A stretch of 64,000 nucleotides of DNA from an uncultured Chitinophaga sp. (GCF_937898475.1 NZ_CALEJS010000025.1:124001-188000); one strand, 5' to 3'. Counted from the stretch's first letter, positions 25,942 to 35,768 are shown. The notes: generated by a model from the letters alone, not told the origin. Numbers and translations are program-made.

Positions 25942-27617
25942 GGCTGGTCACATTTCTTCAGCTGTTTTCGTATATGCGCTTCTTCCGGCTTGGTAGCGAT
26001 CTCCTTTGTCAGCGCTGTCATGTAATACTGTTTTGCCTCCTGGTAGCGCTGATGCTTAAAGGCATAATCACCCGCCAGCACGTAAGTATGATAGAATTCC
26101 GGGTTGGAGGCGATCAGCTCCTGCAGGTTCACTTCCTTACCTTCCATGATCCGGGCCTTTAAGTTACGGAAGGTAACGAAAGAACGGTACTCATTGCTTA
26201 GCAGAAAAGTATCTGCCGCTATGGTCAGTGCACTGTCGTACACTTCTTTATTCTGCTGAAGGCCATGCATGGCGAATATTTTCTTAAGATCATAAGCCAC
26301 AAATTTACCCAGCTGCCAGGGAGCGGTAGATACCCATACCAGCTGCTTTTGCGGCTCAAATACCACGGCGTGGTGAGCAATCAGCTGGTTCAGCGCCTTC
26401 TCATTGCCCATACCGATATCCCTGTTCTGCAGGCCGTAACGGTCCCGCAGGATGTTAACCGTTTTCTGTACGGTATTAGGGCCGTTCTGCGCCAGCAGTT
26501 CACTTAAACGCTGAAAGCGGTACGGACTGGCGCTCTCCCTCATCTGCTGCTGGTTAGACGCCAGCTTGCTCAGTGTATCGCCCTGGAAATGGTTGGCGCA
26601 GGTAATGAAGTTTCGCTTCGGGTCATACATATCCATACCCTCCGGTGTTTTCTCAATTATCGCAGCCCGGTTATCTGCGGCAGAACCGATCAGGAAAGAT
26701 TCAGAAACGAACATTTTGCGGCGCTGCGCAATTACCCAGGCCTCCTGTATATTTCCGGCATATTGCAGTATTTCCCTTGCCACCAGCGATACCGGTGTGG
26801 CAGAGCCGGTGGGTATCTCGCTCTTGTCTGCATTGATGGTAACAGTGAGCCCCTTTTCGTTCATGCCCGAGGTAACGCCCGTAAACCCGGCCCAGGTCAC
26901 CATCATAAAACGATAGCCTTTGTCCGGATGATAGAACGCCACGATCTTGTCTTCCGCAAACTGGTCTCCCACATAAAAATCAAAGTTGCGGCCGATGATC
27001 AGGCTGCTGTCTGCAGAGCGGTCGTTCCAGGTAGCGAAAGAAGTACATCCTACCAGCATCATATTCTGCAGCGCATGGCCTATATCATGCGCTGCATGAT
27101 AATTGAGGATACGCTCATAATTACTGCCGATGAAATCATACTGATCAGAAGCGGAAAAAGAAACGCCATAGATCTCTTCCTTGTTTTCATCCGCTATATT
27201 GCCGGCCAGGTGCCGGTTAAACCATCCTACAAAATATTTGAGAAAATGCAGGTAGGTGGGTGAAGGGATCATTTTGCGGATCTGGTCCACAAAAATATCC
27301 TCCTGTCTTTTCACCAGTTCTGCAGATAGCTTGCCATAGACCACGCCTCTCTCAAACGGCGCTCCTTCCACATACATCTCATACAGGCCGCTGTTGCTTT
27401 TGCGGAACCAGTTATTGCCGATGGTGTAGCAGGAAGTGTCCAGCTGCGTACGCTGCAGCTGCAGGGCATGTTTGTCTGCAATCTCCGGCGGATCAATATG
27501 CGATACGCTTACAACGTAGATCACCAATACCAGTATCAGTAACAGGAAACTCCCTGTTACATACAGTACGATCCTTCCAAATTTCTTCCAGCCGCTTCTC
27601 TTCTTTATCATTATCAT
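25938..27617 (-). CDS. C45-family (acyl-CoA:6-APA acyltransferase-like) Ntn-type hydrolase/acyltransferase
   Basis: The 559-residue protein begins with one membrane helix (about residues 14-38), so the rest is probably periplasmic. An Ntn-hydrolase domain of peptidase family C45 follows, with the expected nucleophile Cys191 in LVGCTSFATW and the motifs GRNFDFYVGD and GMNEKGLTV. The C-terminus (about 480-555) looks like helical repeats. C45 enzymes mature by self-cleavage before the Cys and move acyl groups to amines, or hydrolyse amides or esters. In this cluster it may form or cleave the polyene ester or amide. That role is inference; the family is clear. Overlaps acpS by four bases. Confidence 0.82.
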   Translation of the reverse strand: MIMIKKRSGWKKFGRIVLYVTGSFLLLILVLVIYVVSVSHIDPPEIADKHALQLQRTQLDTSCYTIGNNWFRKSNSGLYEMYVEGAPFERGVVYGKLSAELVKRQEDIFVDQIRKMIPSPTYLHFLKYFVGWFNRHLAGNIADENKEEIYGVSFSASDQYDFIGSNYERILNYHAAHDIGHALQNMMLVGCTSFATWNDRSADSSLIIGRNFDFYVGDQFAEDKIVAFYHPDKGYRFMMVTWAGFTGVTSGMNEKGLTVTINADKSEIPTGSATPVSLVAREILQYAGNIQEAWVIAQRRKMFVSESFLIGSAADNRAAIIEKTPEGMDMYDPKRNFITCANHFQGDTLSKLASNQQQMRESASPYRFQRLSELLAQNGPNTVQKTVNILRDRYGLQNRDIGMGNEKALNQLIAHHAVVFEPQKQLVWVSTAPWQLGKFVAYDLKKIFAMHGLQQNKEVYDSALTIAADTFLLSNEYRSFVTFRNLKARIMEGKEVNLQELIASNPEFYHTYVLAGDYAFKHQRYQEAKQYYMTALTKEIATKPEEAHIRKQLKKCDQP

Positions 27618-27641
27618 TAAATATTGCTGCGCTTCGGTTAC

Positions 27642-29144
27642 CTACCTGTTAATCTGTTCTATCAGCCAGTCCAGCCCCAGTATTTCCCCGCTGGTCATCA
27701 CAGCGCTGATGGTAACACCCAGGATGCCGTGCAAGTTCAGATTTTGCCCCGTAAGATACAAATTGGTTAACTTGGTACGCTGGGGGATCATGGTCCTTAA
27801 CGTATCCCTGTAGTCCTTCTGTATGCCGTACAGGCTGCCGTCTGCAGTGCCCAGGTAATCCCTGAAAGACAGCGGTGTGGCGGTGTAGTAAGCGATCATC
27901 TTCTCCCGCAGCTCAGGGAAACGTTGCGCCACCACATCCAGCAATTGCTCCGCGCGCTCCCGCTTGAACGCCTCATAATCTGCTCCCCTGGACTGCTCCG
28001 CTGTAGTAGTATTAAAGGTATGCTGCCAGGGCGCCATTTCTTCATAACGCATGTAGGTCAGCACGGAAACAGTATCCGTATAAGGCATGTGCCGGGAGCT
28101 CGCAGCGGCAAACAACCCGTAGGTAAGCGGCCAGTTGTGCTGATGGTAATCAGTCCCGGCCCATGCATCGTTGGTCTGGTGATGGTAATAGTTATAGTTC
28201 AGGTAAGGAAAAGCGCCCGGCTTCAACACAATGTTGAGCATAAAAGGCGCAATAGCGTTTTCCAGGCTGCTGATGCGGGTGCGGTAGGCGCCGCGTATCA
28301 GGTCGCTCTCCGTCATTTCAAGGGTCTGGTGCGGATGCAGGTTGGAAATGTAATGCGCCGCCTTTACCTGGCGCCCGTCTTCCAGCATTATATACGCTAC
28401 CTCATTGCCCTCGCCGATGATCTGTTTTACAGGTGTGTTACGATAGATCACACCGCCTTTTTCCGTAATAGCGCGGGCCAGCCATTTGCCGATCTGCGAA
28501 CCGCCATCCACACATCTCCAGGCGTCTTCTATATAGCTGTTCACTACCAGGGCGTGTACATAAAATGGTGTTTTATCTTTGACGCCGGCATACAGCAGGT
28601 TATTGCCCGCCAGCACATTTTGCAGGCGCTCGTTATCTGTAAGCTGTTTAAAATAGGTGCTGGCATTAATGCCCAGTACTTCCTGCTTTTCACCATAAGA
28701 ACCCGTACGCAGGTTATACAGCGGGAAACGGCTGCACACGTCTTTCATCGTGTAACAGTACTCTTCCAATGCCCTGCGCTCCCCGGGAAAAGCTTTCAGC
28801 AGCTCCTGCAGGAAATTGTCATAGCCCTGCGCCATGCGATAGGTGGCAGGGTCTTTACCAAATGTAATATGGTCAAAGCCTTCCACGTCCAGGCGCTGCA
28901 ACCGCAGCTTATCCATGATGCCCAGGTAGGTAAAGATCTTATTCAGGTTCTTCCCCTCTCCCAGCCCGCCAATGTAATGCACGCCGGAATCTATCACCGC
29001 CCTGTCACGCGCATAGGTTTGCAGGCAGCCGCCTATCTGCTTGTTCTTTTCAAATACAGCCACCCGGTAACCGTTGCGGCTCAGTAAAGCGCCGCACACC
29101 AAACCTCCCAGGCCACTACCTATTATGGCTACATCGTACTGCAT
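27642..29144 (-). CDS. FAD-dependent phytoene-desaturase/carotene-isomerase-like oxidoreductase
   Basis: The 500-residue protein starts with a Rossmann FAD-binding motif (IIGSGLGGLVCGALL, residues 7-21), then NGYRVAVFEKNKQIGG, and ends with the second FAD contact region (LYLTGQNLNLHGILGVTISA). This layout is that of the CrtI/CrtISO/RetSat group, which desaturates or isomerises polyenes. In the cluster it may adjust double-bond geometry or oxidation of the polyene chain. It overlaps the 3' end of the upstream MMPL fusion gene by 16 bases. Substrate inferred from context only. Confidence 0.85.
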   Translation of the reverse strand: MQYDVAIIGSGLGGLVCGALLSRNGYRVAVFEKNKQIGGCLQTYARDRAVIDSGVHYIGGLGEGKNLNKIFTYLGIMDKLRLQRLDVEGFDHITFGKDPATYRMAQGYDNFLQELLKAFPGERRALEEYCYTMKDVCSRFPLYNLRTGSYGEKQEVLGINASTYFKQLTDNERLQNVLAGNNLLYAGVKDKTPFYVHALVVNSYIEDAWRCVDGGSQIGKWLARAITEKGGVIYRNTPVKQIIGEGNEVAYIMLEDGRQVKAAHYISNLHPHQTLEMTESDLIRGAYRTRISSLENAIAPFMLNIVLKPGAFPYLNYNYYHHQTNDAWAGTDYHQHNWPLTYGLFAAASSRHMPYTDTVSVLTYMRYEEMAPWQHTFNTTTAEQSRGADYEAFKRERAEQLLDVVAQRFPELREKMIAYYTATPLSFRDYLGTADGSLYGIQKDYRDTLRTMIPQRTKLTNLYLTGQNLNLHGILGVTISAVMTSGEILGLDWLIEQINR

Positions 29145-32100
29145 CGCTTTATTACAAATATTACGTTGGATGTATACTTCGTATTGTCTATCTGCTCCAG
29201 GCAGGCGCCCATTCCGGCGACCATCTGCCTTAAACGTTCTGCAGAGAAAAAGGATAATGCATGCTTTGTTTTATTGAAGCCCAGCACCCGGGTACTGAAA
29301 AACTCTGTTAAGCGCGTGCCTTCATGTCTTTTTCCCAGGCCTGCATCTCCGTCCCTTACAATGATCACACCATGCGGCTCCAGCTGCTCCCAGCAGCGCA
29401 GCAGCAGCTGCTCCTGCTCTTCCGGCTGCAGGTAATGCAGTACATCGCTGATGATAAATGCATCGTGCCTGCCAAATGTATAATTCACCACATCTGCATG
29501 CACAAATGCCAACTGGTCATTTTTCTGATAACAGTGTGCAGCCGTGGCGATCTTATCCTCATCATAGTCCACACCGGTGATTGTACGCTGCGGGGAAAGG
29601 AAGTGCAGCATGTACGGCATAAAGCCGTAGCCGCAGCCTATATCCAGTATCCGCCCGCTCTTCGGAACCAGCTGATCAAAAAGCGCATAGTTGTTCTCCA
29701 TCTGCGTTTTCACACGCATATACCATTCCAGCACCGGCCCTTTGTAAATATAGTTATAGATCAGCTGCTCCCTGAAATAGCGCGGTGTTTCTGTTGCGCT
29801 GCGCAATATTTCATACTGCTCTTTAAAGTAACGGCTGATCTTCTTCGTTCTTTCCGAATACCCGTTGCCCCATTGCGTATCCTGCGGGTGAATACGTGGC
29901 AGGTATTGCGCCGTGATGGTTCCGTTCTTCAATAGAAAATCGCCCTTACTCATCGTATAAGCAGTACCGTGAATAAGCACCGGCAGAATATCCAGTCCCA
30001 GCTGTTCTGCCAGGTAGAATGCGCCTTTATGGAAACGCTTGATCACCGGGTCGGGAGAGCGGGTACCTTCCGGGTATATCACGATGGAATAACCCTGTTC
30101 TACCAGGCTGCGTAGTTTGTCTACACTACCCTCTATCCCTTCTGCCACCGGGTAATAATCAGCCATGCGCACTACTGCCCCAAATACCGGAGAACGCCAT
30201 ACCCATTCATTGGTTACGAGTATCACTTTAGGATGCAGGGAAACAGACTGCAGTATATCCAGGAAAGACTGATGGTTACTGATGATCACCGCCGGTTTTT
30301 CCAGCTGCTCATTCAGTGGATTGATCACCCGCTTCTTCACATTACCCATGATATGCAACTGCGACCAGCAGAACCATGACAGGATCTTGTGATAGATATA
30401 CTTTCCCTGCTGCTTGTTGAAGGGGTTCAGTTTGATCAGTATCCATCCCAGGAAGGTCAGTAAAAATGCACCCAGGGTAAAATAGGTGAAGGCTATTACG
30501 GAAAGGAGCCATCCGCTCAGCGTCCAGGGCGCATAGCCTTTACGTACCCTGTTTGTGATCAGCCAGTTGAACAGCCAGGGTATCAGCACCTGTGATATCA
30601 ATACTACGCAGCCTATCCCGATGATAGAGATCAGGGCAATAGAACGCAGTGACGGATGTTCTGCAAATATCAGCACCCCCAGGCCCAGTATTGTGGTAAT
30701 GGCAGAAAAGAAAATGGAAGAACGGAAGGAAGATAACTGCTGTCTGCCGGAGCGGTACTGCTGCAATAAACCATCCATGGTAAATATGCTGTAGTCATCT
30801 CCCAGGCCGAATATAAAAGTACTGAGGATAATGTTTACGATGTTGAACTTTATATCGAACATCCCCATGATACCCAGTATCCATATCCAGCTGATGAGCA
30901 TGGGAATGAAGGTGATCAGCGCCAGCTCTATTCTGCCGTAACTCAGCAGCAGGGCAAAGAACACCAGCAGGGAGGTCATCCAGGCAATACTGTTGAACTC
31001 ATTGCGGATCACTTCTGCCAGCCGGTTGGCCGCATATTGTTTATCCAGTACGGTAGTATGTGCCTGTGAAGCCAGGGCCTCATACACCGACTTCTTCTCA
31101 GCCGGGTTTACCTTCAGCAGGGTAACCAGCGATACCCGGTCTTTCTTCGCTGTTACATAATCTCCCAGGGAGCTGGCCAGCAGTTGTTGCTGCGCCTCCG
31201 CAGGCATCAGGGTAAAATCCTTTTGCAGCCAGGCAGCAAAGGGTGCAAAGGCAGTGGCTTTAAAACCGGCTGCAGGCCCCTCCTGCTGCAGATAGGCAAT
31301 AAGTTGTTGTTTCTTCTCCGCTGTCCAGAAATAGTTCCAGCGCTGTAAGCGCTGTTGCTGCTGTTGCCGGGATAATAACAAGCCACCCGCACCGGCATAC
31401 TGCTTTACAACACCTTTTTGTTCCAGCTGCTGCACCAGGGGCAGCATCCTTTCGTTTTCCTGCAGGGCCTCTTCCAGCGTAGCGCCTTCTGTTACTACAT
31501 ATACGGATTGTGCCGTGTAGGCATTTAAACGGTTCAGTTTTGCTTCTGCAGCCTTCAGCTCCGGCTTCATGAAGTTCATGCGCATCATATCGCTTTCAAA
31601 GCCCACTTTACCCGCCGTAAAGAAGAACAGCACTGTTAAGAGTACAATACCGCCGACCAGGTATTTATTTTTTTCAGGACGGTAGTCTGCCAGCTTATCC
31701 AGCCAGGTGTACCGGTGTGCGGCAGCTGCGCCTGCTGCCGTATTGGCGGTAGTGATCCAGTGCGGCAGGAATATCAGCGAGAACAGGGCCGCGCCTACCA
31801 GGCTCAATGCTGCAAATACGCCTACGTCTTTCAGCATGGGCGAGTGCACAAACTGCAGGCACAGGAAACCGCCAATAGTGGTAAAACTCCCGATGGTCAT
31901 CGGCGTAGCCAGGTCGCGGATAGTCTCCCTGATATCACCCAGGTGACGGTAATGGTTGAACACATGCAGTGAATAGTTCACCGCAATGCCCAGCACCACT
32001 GCGCCCGCACCCAGTGCGATCACAGATATTTTTCCTTTAAGCAGATAGATACATGCCAGTGAGAACAGCGCGCCAAAGGCTACCGGCAGCATCACCAGCA

Positions 32101-32995
32101 GTGGCGCCCGCTTTTTTCGGAAGAAGAAAGCAATTAATACCACCAGCAATACTACTGTAATGCCCTGTGTGAACATGGTATCCTGCCGGAGCTGCTTTGC
32201 ATTACCTACGGATACTGCTGTAGCGCCAAAATAAGACGCTTCGGTGAAGGGATTACGCTGCTGCACTGCCTGCATCGTATCCTGCAGCAGTTGCAGGAAC
32301 TTTGCATTCTTTCCCGTAGCATTGGGCGGATAAGCCGGTGTGATGAACATCAGCAAATGCCGCTGATCCCTGGTCAAGATATACCCGTCATACAAAGCAT
32401 ACTGTTCATCCAGCTGCAGCTGCTGTAATTTCCGGATGCCTATCCATGACATCCCTACGGGATCTGCCTGTATCACCTTTTTCAGCACCAGCCCTGCGGG
32501 TGATACCAGGGTCTGGTAATTATGCTGTAATGTTTGTTGTAGTTGTTGAGGGGCTATCAGCGAATCAATGCTGCGGTAATCAGCTGCTTCCAGGAACAGT
32601 GGTAAATGATCCTGGATCAACTGCATCATGTTCAGCACCATCGTATCTTCTACCTTCTCCTGCACTTTGCGGATGTAAGGCGCCAGCGCTTTGCTGTCTG
32701 CCAGCACATTTGTGAGGTCATCTGCATAAGCGGTCAGGCTGTCGGGCGCCGGCTCCCGGGTACTGTCCTGCTGCGAGATCATCAGCACCAGCTTATCAGC
32801 AAAACGTGAATCGTTGAACACCTGCTGCAGCTTGTCCAGTGTTTTATCCTGCGGCAGTATACGGGTAATATCCTCTTCCAGCTGAATGCGCGAGGCCAGC
32901 AGGCCTGTCACCACAAAACAGGTGATGGCACTGATCCATAACCAGGCCTTATGCCGGGTAAAGAAATTATAGATGCCTGTGAAGAAATTACCCAT
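29129..32995 (-). CDS. three-domain fusion: MMPL/RND exporter, PlsC-like acyltransferase, SAM methyltransferase
   Basis: The 1288-residue protein combines parts that are normally separate. Residues 1-820 form an RND/MMPL exporter with two sets of membrane helices around periplasmic domains. PlsC-type glycerolipid acyltransferase follows at about 880-1060, with the HX4D site at His908-Asp913 (NHQSFLD) and the substrate motif YPEGTRS. A class I methyltransferase lies at about 1095-1240 with RILDIGCGYG. E. coli-type aryl-polyene clusters encode an MMPL exporter (ApeM-like) as an independent protein. The fusion would couple lipid acylation and methylation to export of the polyene. The reading frame is continuous. 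It overlaps both neighbours by 8-16 bases. Confidence 0.88.
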   Translation of the reverse strand: MGNFFTGIYNFFTRHKAWLWISAITCFVVTGLLASRIQLEEDITRILPQDKTLDKLQQVFNDSRFADKLVLMISQQDSTREPAPDSLTAYADDLTNVLADSKALAPYIRKVQEKVEDTMVLNMMQLIQDHLPLFLEAADYRSIDSLIAPQQLQQTLQHNYQTLVSPAGLVLKKVIQADPVGMSWIGIRKLQQLQLDEQYALYDGYILTRDQRHLLMFITPAYPPNATGKNAKFLQLLQDTMQAVQQRNPFTEASYFGATAVSVGNAKQLRQDTMFTQGITVVLLVVLIAFFFRKKRAPLLVMLPVAFGALFSLACIYLLKGKISVIALGAGAVVLGIAVNYSLHVFNHYRHLGDIRETIRDLATPMTIGSFTTIGGFLCLQFVHSPMLKDVGVFAALSLVGAALFSLIFLPHWITTANTAAGAAAAHRYTWLDKLADYRPEKNKYLVGGIVLLTVLFFFTAGKVGFESDMMRMNFMKPELKAAEAKLNRLNAYTAQSVYVVTEGATLEEALQENERMLPLVQQLEQKGVVKQYAGAGGLLLSRQQQQQRLQRWNYFWTAEKKQQLIAYLQQEGPAAGFKATAFAPFAAWLQKDFTLMPAEAQQQLLASSLGDYVTAKKDRVSLVTLLKVNPAEKKSVYEALASQAHTTVLDKQYAANRLAEVIRNEFNSIAWMTSLLVFFALLLSYGRIELALITFIPMLISWIWILGIMGMFDIKFNIVNIILSTFIFGLGDDYSIFTMDGLLQQYRSGRQQLSSFRSSIFFSAITTILGLGVLIFAEHPSLRSIALISIIGIGCVVLISQVLIPWLFNWLITNRVRKGYAPWTLSGWLLSVIAFTYFTLGAFLLTFLGWILIKLNPFNKQQGKYIYHKILSWFCWSQLHIMGNVKKRVINPLNEQLEKPAVIISNHQSFLDILQSVSLHPKVILVTNEWVWRSPVFGAVVRMADYYPVAEGIEGSVDKLRSLVEQGYSIVIYPEGTRSPDPVIKRFHKGAFYLAEQLGLDILPVLIHGTAYTMSKGDFLLKNGTITAQYLPRIHPQDTQWGNGYSERTKKISRYFKEQYEILRSATETPRYFREQLIYNYIYKGPVLEWYMRVKTQMENNYALFDQLVPKSGRILDIGCGYGFMPYMLHFLSPQRTITGVDYDEDKIATAAHCYQKNDQLAFVHADVVNYTFGRHDAFIISDVLHYLQPEEQEQLLLRCWEQLEPHGVIIVRDGDAGLGKRHEGTRLTEFFSTRVLGFNKTKHALSFFSAERLRQMVAGMGACLEQIDNTKYTSNVIFVIKRCSTM

Positions 32996-34145
32996 CCGGT
33001 CTCTCCTTTCTGAATATAGTTAACAACACGTAAGATACCAGCAATGCGCTGAGCCCTGCTACTACCGCCAGTGTAACACTGCCATAGAGATATTGCAGCA
33101 CATTCTGCCGGATGGCTTCCGTTGTCTGGTGTTTATTGAATATAACAAAAGTAGCGTCAGAACCTACCCACACGCGGCCCATCTGGAAGCTGCCGAAAAT
33201 AATAAGCGGTATCACAGGCGGTATGCTGATGTTGGCTGCTATCAGTACCAGCGCTTTGTTCAGCCGGAGCAAAGTGGCCAGCAGCAATGCCACCAGCATC
33301 TGGAATCCCCAGACAGGCACAATGCCCATAAATATACCCAGCCCGATTGATAGCGCTTTTTTGCCGTTGGATTCATGCGGGTTCAGCACCACTTCCTTCC
33401 ACAGCCATACCCAGCTTTCCTTCTTCAGCAGGAAGCGGATAAAATTGCGTGGTTTGATGTAGAGGAAAGTGATCAGCACCAGCACCGTATTCAGCACGCT
33501 GATACGGGAAAAATCGCGGAAGGGCCTGAAATGCGATACCCGTTCTTCCGCCGGGGGATAGTATACCTTCACCGGCACCCAGTCTATCTTAATGCCTTTC
33601 CAGGCGCCGCGTACCAGCACCTCCACCTCAAATTCATAGCGCGGGCACCAGAAACGGATAGGCGCTATCTGGCGCAGTGGGTACATGCGGTAACCGGATT
33701 GTGTGTCCGGCGCTTTCATGCCCGTTTCTACATAGAACCAGAAATTGGAAAACCTGTTGGCAAAAGAATTTTTGCCCGGCATGTTTTCCTGCTGCAGGTT
33801 GCGTGCGCCAATTATAATTGCATCGCCGTTCTCCTGCAGCCGCTGATGGAATACCTGCAGGTCTGACGCAAAATGCTGCCCGTCTGCATCCATTGTGATC
33901 ACATACTCATATCCCTGCTGCCGTGCATAGGCAAAGCCGCGGCGCAGGGCAATGCCCTTGCCCCTGTTGGCGTCGTATGTTACCCGCTGCACCTCCGGGA
34001 ATTGGTCCAGCACCTCCAGGGTATGATCTGTGCTGCCATCGTTCACCACTATTACATGCGGCGTGTGCAGCAGCACATCCTGCAGTACCTGCGCAAGCGT
34101 ACCGGCATTGTTATAAGTAGGTATGAGTACGGCTATATTCACCAA
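32988..34145 (-). CDS. family 2 glycosyltransferase with C-terminal DUF2062 membrane domain
   Basis: The 385-residue protein has a GT2 catalytic domain at residues 1-220, with the start VLIPTYNNAGTL, the nucleotide-sugar site VVNDGSTD and the metal motif DADGQH. After one helix at about 225-250 comes a DUF2062 domain with hydrophobic segments (GLGIFMGIVPVWGFQ). GT2 enzymes of this type resemble dolichyl-phosphate or polyprenyl-phosphate sugar transferases facing the cytoplasm. In aryl-polyene clusters a glycosyltransferase is thought to add a sugar to the lipid anchor. It overlaps the fusion gene by eight bases and lies three bases after the dehydratase gene. Confidence 0.87.
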   Translation of the reverse strand: MVNIAVLIPTYNNAGTLAQVLQDVLLHTPHVIVVNDGSTDHTLEVLDQFPEVQRVTYDANRGKGIALRRGFAYARQQGYEYVITMDADGQHFASDLQVFHQRLQENGDAIIIGARNLQQENMPGKNSFANRFSNFWFYVETGMKAPDTQSGYRMYPLRQIAPIRFWCPRYEFEVEVLVRGAWKGIKIDWVPVKVYYPPAEERVSHFRPFRDFSRISVLNTVLVLITFLYIKPRNFIRFLLKKESWVWLWKEVVLNPHESNGKKALSIGLGIFMGIVPVWGFQMLVALLLATLLRLNKALVLIAANISIPPVIPLIIFGSFQMGRVWVGSDATFVIFNKHQTTEAIRQNVLQYLYGSVTLAVVAGLSALLVSYVLLTIFRKERPDG

Positions 34146-34148
34146 CGG

Positions 34149-34520
34149 CTAATGACTGATTTTAAACGTTCCCTGAAACTTCATGAAGACCGTAGTTTCG
34201 CTTTTAATAACAGCAGTGGTCTTCACCGTACCATCATCCTGTAAGGTGTACTGCAGCTCAGTACTTACCTGCGGCTGCACCACCGGGTTAATCATTACCA
34301 GGAATTTCATGTTGGCCGCTTTCTGCAACAGCAGCTTACGCTGCAGGCCTTTCTCCAGCAGCTCCTGTATGGTTTGCATCATACACACGCCCGGCATGAC
34401 CGGTTGCCCGGGAAAATGCCCTTCAAAAATAGGATGGGCCGCGTTCAGGGCCAGTAATGCAGCAAAGCTGTTTTCCGTTTGCTGCGTTTCCAAGATCGTA
34501 TATAAGTTTCCTGCCAGCAT
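34149..34520 (-). CDS. FabZ-like hotdog dehydratase subunit keeping the catalytic His but not the Glu
   Basis: The 123-residue hotdog protein contains HPIFEGHFPGQPVMPGV, the FabA/FabZ active-site signature. His35 aligns with the catalytic His of FabZ, but the residue 14 positions later, Glu in FabZ, is Gln49 here. FabZ active sites combine His from one subunit with the acid from its partner. The cluster encodes a second dehydratase-like protein (44061-44480) that keeps the Glu and lacks the His. The two may form a heterodimer dehydrating the growing polyene on ACP. Its start overlaps the previous stop by one base. Assignment to the fold is firm; the heterodimer is inference. Confidence 0.85.
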   Translation of the reverse strand: MLAGNLYTILETQQTENSFAALLALNAAHPIFEGHFPGQPVMPGVCMMQTIQELLEKGLQRKLLLQKAANMKFLVMINPVVQPQVSTELQYTLQDDGTVKTTAVIKSETTVFMKFQGTFKISH

Positions 34521-35146
34521 TATTTTTCGACTCGTTGTAATGATATGTTGAATGTAAAGTTCTGGTGTTGTATGCTGATGCTATCCGGCACCCCTTCCCG
34601 GTAGTTGTACATCCACGCCTTCACCACCGGTTTACGCCGTGATGATTTTTCTATCCGCTCCAGCCGTGTGCATGCCGTATCAGTAATATAATAATTATTA
34701 CCCTTTGGCGTCGGAATGGCTGCATAGTTAAATGGTCCCTCACGCAATACGCTGGCCTGCCGAAGGTCTGCCCGCATCAGCACCAGCTCAAAGTCTTTCT
34801 GCAGGGCTTTTACCACCGGCTTTTTATCCATCGCGGGCATCATGTAGTGCTTCACAAAACCGCCGTTCTTTGCAAATTCAAAATCAAAGAACTTAAAGCC
34901 CGTTTCGCTGGCAAACACTACCCGCAGGCTGCTGTCGGGCATCTGCTTAAAGAACAGCAAGCCGCTCAGGTGATGGTGCAGCACATCCACCTTCGTGCTA
35001 TATAACGTATTGCTGAACTGCGGCCTGAACTGCTGTATACAGGCAGCATCACCTGCTGTACCCTCCAGGCCTTTGTAAACAGACCTGCAGCTGCATAAAA
35101 CACAGGCGCCGGCCAGCAGTAGTTTATTTAGCCGTGAATATTGCAT
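34520..35146 (-). CDS. small lipoprotein of the aryl-polyene cluster
   Basis: The 208-residue protein has a lipoprotein signal peptide ending LCSC, followed by RSVYKGLEG. The remainder is predicted beta-rich (LRVVFASETGFKFFDFEF, NYYITDTACTRLERI) and resembles LolB-like or DUF3261-like outer-membrane lipoproteins, which occur in aryl-polyene clusters. No catalytic motif is seen. It overlaps the LolA-like gene upstream by 23 bases, so the two are tightly coupled and may act as an acceptor-carrier pair for moving a lipid-linked pigment to the outer membrane. The LolB comparison is structural inference, not clear sequence identity. Confidence 0.7.
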   Translation of the reverse strand: MQYSRLNKLLLAGACVLCSCRSVYKGLEGTAGDAACIQQFRPQFSNTLYSTKVDVLHHHLSGLLFFKQMPDSSLRVVFASETGFKFFDFEFAKNGGFVKHYMMPAMDKKPVVKALQKDFELVLMRADLRQASVLREGPFNYAAIPTPKGNNYYITDTACTRLERIEKSSRRKPVVKAWMYNYREGVPDSISIQHQNFTFNISLQRVEK

Positions 35147-35768
35147 CCGCTACAGGTACATTCAATTGTTTATGTAAAAAACTGATGCTTGTATTATCAC
35201 CGCCATTCTCCTGCATGATGATCTGCGACACAGCATAATCTTGCTTGTCTACCATCAGCTGTATCACTTTAAAATACTGCTGTAATGCTTTGGATACCGG
35301 CGTCAGCTCCAGGCGGTAATACTGTGCGTTCTCCAGCACCTTCGATGTAAAATCCGGGTTATTCAGTACATTGCCCTGCACACAGTCCACCGTAATACGG
35401 TTGATCTGTTCAAACAGTTTGTTACCCCTGGCAGCTACCGTACGCTGTTGCTGCCCGTCGCGGGTAATGATCTCCTTACCGTTCATGATCATCAGGTAAT
35501 AAGACGGCTGCAGGTATTCCATGCGCACCTTGTTATCTTTCCTGAACCAGAACTTTCCTTTGGATACGATCTTGTCAGACAGCATGCTCAGTTCTTTCTC
35601 CTGTACAAAATCGGCCTGTATGGATTGTGTGGCCTGTGAAGCTTTGGCAAACTGCTCTTTGAAGGCAGCTGCATCGGCCACCGGTTTATAGGCACCGGTT
35701 TGAGCATATCCGTTCAGTGCGCATAAAAAGCAGCACAATAAGATCCATCTACACATAAGCAGGTACAT
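35124..35768 (-). CDS. lolA: LolA-like periplasmic outer-membrane lipoprotein carrier
   Basis: The 214-residue protein has a signal peptide cleaved near YAQTG and then the LolA fold. Visible motifs are IQADFVQEKELSMLSDKIVSKGKFWFRK and VRMEYLQPSYYLMIMNGKEI, as in LolA homologues. LolA proteins shuttle hydrophobic lipoproteins through the periplasm. Cluster-encoded versions (ApeG type) probably carry the polyene lipid. The start may be ATG at 35768 or 35756; both overlap the end of the preceding deacetylase-type gene. The gene overlaps the downstream lipoprotein gene by 23 bases. A housekeeping role is less likely given the setting. Confidence 0.85.
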   Translation of the reverse strand: MYLLMCRWILLCCFLCALNGYAQTGAYKPVADAAAFKEQFAKASQATQSIQADFVQEKELSMLSDKIVSKGKFWFRKDNKVRMEYLQPSYYLMIMNGKEIITRDGQQQRTVAARGNKLFEQINRITVDCVQGNVLNNPDFTSKVLENAQYYRLELTPVSKALQQYFKVIQLMVDKQDYAVSQIIMQENGGDNTSISFLHKQLNVPVADAIFTAK

